Shown: piece after piece, positions 6,104 to 8,311 of the stretch | Layout: every line of letters starts with the position of its first letter | How positions within the stretch are numbered: position 1 is the stretch's first letter | NCBI GenBank assembly: GCA_009924535.1 | Contig: RFRI01000048.1 | Span: 1-8,311, forward strand | Direction of reading: 5' to 3' | Length of the DNA stretch: 8,311 nucleotides | DNA from: Verrucomicrobiota bacterium | GTDB taxonomy: Bacteria; Verrucomicrobiota; Verrucomicrobiia; Opitutales; UBA953 | Program-made: the position numbers and the translations under genes | Notes under the pieces: generated by a model | What the model was told of the DNA's origin: nothing | Seen by the model: only the letters and a program-made list of their open reading frames with translations | Databases searched by the model: none

Positions 6104-6111
6104 TCCATCCA

Positions 6112-6777
6112 ATGAAATCAGCTATTTCGTCCCTCATCTTCTTTCTCTGCTCCCTTGTCGCCTCCCTCGCCGCCGAGCCGGTGCGCATCCTGGCGATCGG
6201 TGATTCGATCACGCAGGGCGGCAAGACGTTCGTGACGTATCGTCTCCCGCTCGACCAGAAGATGCGCGCCGCCGGATTAAAATACGAGTTCGTCGGTTCG
6301 CAGCAGAGCGAAGGCGTGAACGGCCCGCTCTGGCATGAAGGTTACGGCGGCAAGAACGCGGAATTCCTCGCCGGCCTCATGCCGCAGAAACTCAAGCTAG
6401 CGAAACCCGATATCATCCTGCTCCACTGCGGGCACAATCATTCCGCCGAAGAGAAGCCCGTGCCGGGCATCATCGCCGCCGAGCGCACGATCATCGAGGC
6501 CGCCCGGAAGCAGAACCCCAAGGTCGTCGTCCTGCTCGCGCAAGTGATCCCTAGCGGCAAACTTCCCAAGTACGGCTACATCCCCGAGCTCAACCAGGCG
6601 GAGGTCTTTCTGGCCCGGGAGCTGACCAAGTCCGACTCGCCGGTCATGATTGTCGACCTCGCTACCGGCTTCGATCCGCTCAAGGATACCATCTTGGATC
6701 GGGTCCATCCGAACGCCCAGGGCGCCGAAAAGATGGCCAATAAGTGGTTTTTAGCCCTTAAGCCCTGGGTGAAGTGA
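6112..6777 (+). CDS. Secreted SGNH/GDSL hydrolase
   Basis: A 221-residue protein with a signal peptide (MKSAISSLIFFLCSLVASLA, then AEPVR) and an SGNH fold. Block I is IGDSITQGG with nucleophile Ser32, block II is EGYGGK around Gly79, block III is CGHNHS with Asn109, and block V is DRVHPN with Asp196 and His199. Block III normally reads GxND; here the Asp is His110, but the oxyanion-hole Asn is kept. Family members are esterases or lipases, and secreted ones in polysaccharide-degrading bacteria often remove acetyl groups from glycans; the substrate here is unknown. ATG 6112 was chosen because the signal peptide starts there. An upstream in-frame ATG at 5989 would put 41 residues, partly repeat-derived, before it. 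The leader has no Shine-Dalgarno. The gene sits alone between 12-bp repeat clusters and may or may not be transcribed with the permease. Confidence 0.9.
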   Translation: MKSAISSLIFFLCSLVASLAAEPVRILAIGDSITQGGKTFVTYRLPLDQKMRAAGLKYEFVGSQQSEGVNGPLWHEGYGGKNAEFLAGLMPQKLKLAKPDIILLHCGHNHSAEEKPVPGIIAAERTIIEAARKQNPKVVVLLAQVIPSGKLPKYGYIPELNQAEVFLARELTKSDSPVMIVDLATGFDPLKDTILDRVHPNAQGAEKMANKWFLALKPWVK

Positions 6778-6814
6778 CCATTTAGAGGCCCAGAGGCCCG
6801 GAGGGTAGGGGATT

Positions 6815-6874
6815 GGTCATCCATTCAGCCCTCAACGCAGCCCTCGATTCAGTCATCGACGCAGCCCTCTGTCC
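6815..6874 (+). repeat. 12-bp tandem repeat cluster 3, five exact-length units
   Basis: Five consecutive units of exactly 12 bases: GGTCATCCATTC, AGCCCTCAACGC, AGCCCTCGATTC, AGTCATCGACGC and AGCCCTCTGTCC. It begins 37 bases after the hydrolase stop and has the same orientation as cluster 2. The consensus is close to AGCCCTCGATTC. The units are too short and continuous for a CRISPR array and lie in no credible reading frame. Confidence 0.75.
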
Positions 6875-6973
6875 GCTCCCATTGGTCAGTTTCCTAACTG
6901 CTCGATTAAACGGCATGTGAATAACTTTTTATGACGATTAATGAGCAATTTATGATTTTTAATCAAATAAAAC

Positions 6974-6985
6974 GCATTTAAATGC
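6974..6985. promoter_or_regulatory. Perfect 12-bp palindrome, possible operator
   Basis: GCATTTAAATGC is a perfect palindrome at the centre of the AT-rich stretch, about 175 bases upstream of the PATR-protein start. Its symmetry would suit a dimeric regulator. AT-rich DNA yields palindromes by chance, so the call is weak. Confidence 0.3.
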
Positions 6986-7124
6986 AGAAATTTACGCAAT
7001 TTTAACAAATTAATTAAAACCCCCAGATCCAACGCCTTTAAAGCCCTAGGACGGGCTAAGAATGGCCAAAAACGGTTGTGCGGCTGGGGTTATCACCTCA
7101 ATATTTTCGATACCCCCCATTGAT

Positions 7125-7140
7125 GTCACGCCCCCGTGAC
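7125..7140. promoter_or_regulatory. GTCACG inverted repeat just upstream of the PATR-protein start
   Basis: A perfect 6-bp inverted repeat (GTCACG / CGTGAC) with a CCCC loop ends 18 bases before ATG 7159. In DNA it could be an operator. In RNA it would form a stable hairpin in the 5' leader near the ribosome landing site. Confidence 0.35.
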
Positions 7141-7158
7141 CTCCCCAAATTTATTCAA

Positions 7159-8311
7159 ATGAAAAGTTCGAAGTCCCGTCCCCTTTTTCCCCGCGCGTCC
7201 TTGATGGTCGCCGCCGCGCTCCTCGCCATGGGGACGCCCAAGCTCGCCCGCGCCGCCAACCTCACCTGGACCCCGGATGGTTTCGACTCCGGCTTGTCCT
7301 GGCAGAAGACCACCAACTGGGGCGTCACCGGCCTGTTCCCTGATGCCGAAGGCGATACGGCGAACCTGAACATCAATCTCCAGGGCGACCAGACCATCAG
7401 CTTGGGCAAGTCGGTCCGTCTCGGCACGCTGAACATCGGCGACACGGTCGCGTCGTACAACGCGTTCAACCTCGTCGGCGGCCTCGTCGGCGGCGTCGCG
7501 AATACCAACGGTTCCATCGTCATGGATGCGCTGGGCGCGGCCACGGCGAAGATCAACAAGTTCGGTCTCGGCCAGTCGGACGACATCACCGCGGGCATCT
7601 ACTTCAACAACGACCTCGTCGTCACCGCCAACACGCTCGGCGGCGTGCTGAAGTTCTCGGGCGGTCTCCGCTCGGCGTTCAACAACATCACGTTCGACGG
7701 CGCGGGCCAGGTCACGATCAACTCGCAGATCCTCGCCGGCGGCGGCATCACGAAGAACGGCGCGGGCACGCTGTTGCTCGGTTCCACCACGTCCGGCGTG
7801 ATGATCTACACCGGCAGCACGGCGATCAACGCCGGCAAGCTCACGGCGGGCCTCGGGAGCGTGATCCCCCAGCGCAGCGCCGTCACGGTCGCCGCGGGCG
7901 CCACCCTCGACATCAACAACCTGGCCCAGACGGTCGGTTCCATCGCCGGCGGCGGCACGGTCACCAACTCCGGCGGCACCGCGACCACGCTGACGTTCGG
8001 TCGCGATGACACCACCACCGCTTTCTCGGGCGTCTTCAACGCGACGACCGCCGCGAACCTCGCGCTGACGAAGCTCGGCGCCGGCGTGTTCACGATCAAT
8101 TCCGCCAACGACAGCCTCTTCACCGGCGCGCTCACGCTCAACGGCGGCACCTTCGCGCTCGACTTCGCCAACGTCGCCGTGCCTGCCTCGCTGACCACGA
8201 CCGCCGCTTCGTCCGCCTCGACCAGCGTCACCGTCGCCAGCTCCGCCGGCCTCGCCGTCGGTCGTCTCGTCACGGGTACCGGCATCGCCGCGAACACGTA
8301 CATCACCGCGA
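7159..8311 (+). CDS. Secreted autotransporter-associated beta-strand (PATR) repeat protein, N-terminal part
   Basis: An open frame of 384 codons from ATG 7159 to the window edge without a stop. The N-terminus is a long signal peptide (basic MKSSKSRPLFPR, a hydrophobic Ala/Leu stretch, then KLARA before ANLTW). The mature part opens with TWTPDGFDSGLSWQKTTNWG, a common start of such proteins in Verrucomicrobiota. PATR repeats follow: GGITKNGAGTLLLGS with YTGSTAINAGKLTAG at about 196-229, and a second, LALTKLGAGVFTINS with FTGALTLNGGTFALDF, at about 302-337. Gly-, Asn- and Thr-rich sequence between them fits a right-handed beta-helix. From about 343 a Ser/Thr/Ala-rich stretch leads to VTVASSAGLAVGRLVTGTGI. 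The family builds large cell-surface or secreted proteins, either true autotransporters or ones with a C-terminal sorting tag; that end is not in the window, so the export route and role are unknown. No Shine-Dalgarno is present. Confidence 0.88.
   Translation, partial: MKSSKSRPLFPRASLMVAAALLAMGTPKLARAANLTWTPDGFDSGLSWQKTTNWGVTGLFPDAEGDTANLNINLQGDQTISLGKSVRLGTLNIGDTVASYNAFNLVGGLVGGVANTNGSIVMDALGAATAKINKFGLGQSDDITAGIYFNNDLVVTANTLGGVLKFSGGLRSAFNNITFDGAGQVTINSQILAGGGITKNGAGTLLLGSTTSGVMIYTGSTAINAGKLTAGLGSVIPQRSAVTVAAGATLDINNLAQTVGSIAGGGTVTNSGGTATTLTFGRDDTTTAFSGVFNATTAANLALTKLGAGVFTINSANDSLFTGALTLNGGTFALDFANVAVPASLTTTAASSASTSVTVASSAGLAVGRLVTGTGIAANTYITA

Larger units (their letters stand above)
6897..7158 (+). 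promoter_or_regulatory. AT-rich intergenic region and probable promoter of the PATR-repeat protein
   Basis: With the repeat cluster before it, this fills the 381-base gap between the hydrolase and the next gene. Bases 6901-7020 contain only 29 G or C of 120, a sharp drop in an otherwise GC-rich window. I find no gene here. TTGTGC (from 7077) and CAATAT, 17 bases later, could be a weak -35/-10 pair, but promoter consensus in this phylum is not known to me. A small stem AGCCC/GGGCT (7042-7057) and two palindromes listed separately are also present. Confidence 0.45.

Noticed and set aside
5989..6111. Extended N-terminus of the SGNH hydrolase from ATG 5989
   Set aside because: It would place 41 repeat-derived residues before a clear signal peptide that starts at ATG 6112.
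6778..6815. Intrinsic terminator after the SGNH hydrolase
   Set aside because: The GGCCC-rich words here are direct, not inverted, repeats and no T-run follows.
6815..6874. CRISPR array
   Set aside because: Units of 12 bases are contiguous and degenerate with no spacers, and no cas gene is nearby.

Overview
The window looks like a metagenome-style fragment from a GC-rich Verrucomicrobiota, most likely Opitutales-like. This rests on three things: a secreted DUF6807 protein, a long secreted protein with autotransporter-associated beta-strand (PATR) repeats, and the lack of a clear Shine-Dalgarno sequence before any gene start. The taxon is inferred from gene content, not from a marker gene. 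Both window edges cut genes. The first ~100 bases appear to come from a different gene (a PilN-like type IV pilus fragment), which suggests a chimeric contig end.

Layout. Positions 1-103 (minus) read as a PilN-like fragment joined in frame to a DUF6807 ('PmoA-family') secreted protein (86-793, minus). The DUF6807 gene has an in-frame TAG just after its signal peptide. Next, also on the minus strand, is a secreted SMP-30/gluconolactonase (935-1894). Positions 1926-2605 hold a REP/RAYT module: a frameshifted REP-associated tyrosine transposase (2057-2516, minus) flanked by three GTAG-headed 9-bp-stem hairpins, two on one side and one inverted on the other.

From 2712 to 5906 a compact plus-strand operon encodes a zinc-dependent MDR dehydrogenase, an SDR oxidoreductase and a GntP-family permease. 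Order, sizes and families match idnD-idnO-idnT of L-idonate catabolism, so the likely route is sugar-acid uptake, oxidation to a keto-acid, then reduction to another aldonate such as D-gluconate. The secreted lactonase next door could supply open-chain aldonates. No kinase or regulator is visible. The SDR has Arg where the catalytic Lys of the YxxxK motif is expected.

From 5907 to 6900 a small secreted SGNH/GDSL hydrolase (6112-6777) lies between clusters of degenerate 12-bp repeats (consensus AGCCCTCGATTC). The cluster after the permease is inverted relative to the two flanking the hydrolase. A strongly AT-rich stretch (29 G/C of 120 bases at 6901-7020) with palindromes leads to the start of the PATR-repeat secreted protein (7159 to the window end), which runs off the right edge.
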